A program made the translations under genes and the position numbers. The notes under the pieces are model-generated. The model saw only the letters and a program-made list of their open reading frames with translations, was not told the DNA's origin and searched no databases. 5,855 nucleotides of DNA from Pseudobdellovibrionaceae bacterium. GTDB taxonomy: Bacteria; Bdellovibrionota; Bdellovibrionia; Bdellovibrionales; JAMPXM01. Shown one piece after another: positions 5,654 through 5,855 of the stretch. The stretch lies in assembly GCA_016791465.1 (NCBI GenBank), contig JAEUWE010000296.1, forward strand, positions 1 to 5,855. Direction: 5' to 3'. Numbering within the stretch: the stretch's first letter is position 1; every line of letters starts with the position of its first letter.

Positions 5654-5855
5654 ATGAGTGAGGTCAATCAGGTCGGAAAACAAGTTGGGCAGGCCGTGCA
5701 GACTTTTACGAGTTCGTATCTTGCCGAGACGCTTCCTTTGTTTCAAGAGTATGCAAAACCTGAGTTTCAAACGGCGATGCAAGCGATGGTTGATGCGTAC
5801 ACGCGTGGTTCAACGATCTTTATCTGTGGCAATGGCGGTTCTGCAGGAACCAGCA
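5654..5855 (+). CDS. gmhA: SIS-domain phosphoheptose isomerase, GmhA-like, truncated at right edge
   Basis: Only the first 67 residues are in the window. They show an N-terminal helical region and then a strand and phosphate-binding loop, TIFICGNGGSAGTS (54-67), which is the SIS-domain signature of GmhA and DiaA-type proteins. GmhA converts sedoheptulose 7-phosphate to D-glycero-D-manno-heptose 7-phosphate, the first committed step of heptose synthesis, and would supply the HddA-like kinase just upstream. The ATG at 5654 is preferred because GAGGG (5644-5648) lies five bases away; the adjacent in-frame ATG at 5651 would put it only two bases away and adds one residue. The SAGTS form of the loop differs from E. 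coli GmhA (SHCDA) and is nearer the broad GmhA/DiaA-like group, so the isomerase call leans on operon context. The catalytic Glu and His lie beyond the window. Confidence 0.82.
   Translation, partial: MSEVNQVGKQVGQAVQTFTSSYLAETLPLFQEYAKPEFQTAMQAMVDAYTRGSTIFICGNGGSAGTS

Noticed and set aside
1..5855. Mobile elements, CRISPR arrays, attachment sites or rRNA
   Set aside because: I saw no transposase motif, terminal repeat, regularly spaced repeat array or rRNA-like stretch on either strand.

Overview
The window looks like chromosome from a Gram-negative bacterium. The reasons are a DUF2799-type lipoprotein candidate, a set of heptose-nucleotide genes typical of surface polysaccharide synthesis, and Shine-Dalgarno-driven genes packed with 1-4 base overlaps. 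The DUF2799 family is best known from Proteobacteria. I cannot name a genus from the sequence alone.

Left part (1-1759), minus strand. A two-component signalling gene starts at 1008 and runs off the left edge. Its order is receiver domain, GAF-like sensor region, then the start of a histidine kinase dimerisation domain; the frame is open for all 336 visible codons. Behind an AT-rich gap of 181 bp, which holds a promoter candidate and a nested inverted repeat, lies a small putative DUF2799 lipoprotein gene (1190-1759).

Middle gap (1760-1876). This 117-bp divergent region separates the minus-strand genes from a plus-strand operon. It contains a 7-bp direct repeat and a small hairpin over the ribosome-binding region of the first operon gene.

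Right part (1877-5855), plus strand. Five genes are tightly packed: a GT4-type glycosyltransferase, an extended-SDR sugar-nucleotide epimerase/dehydratase, a sugar-1-phosphate nucleotidyltransferase (HddC-like), a GHMP kinase (HddA-like) and the start of a SIS-domain sedoheptulose-7-phosphate isomerase (GmhA-like), cut by the right edge. The first four overlap by 1, 4 and 4 bases, so they are almost certainly co-transcribed and translationally coupled. Together the last three match three of the four steps to GDP-D-glycero-alpha-D-manno-heptose: GmhA isomerises sedoheptulose 7-phosphate, HddA phosphorylates at C1, and HddC activates with a nucleotide. The missing step is the GmhB phosphatase, which may lie just beyond the right edge. 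The epimerase may modify the activated heptose or a partner sugar, and the glycosyltransferase probably transfers a sugar into a surface glycan. This is a heptose-containing polysaccharide locus rather than an entirely new type of system; the unknowns are the final sugar and the glycan that receives it.
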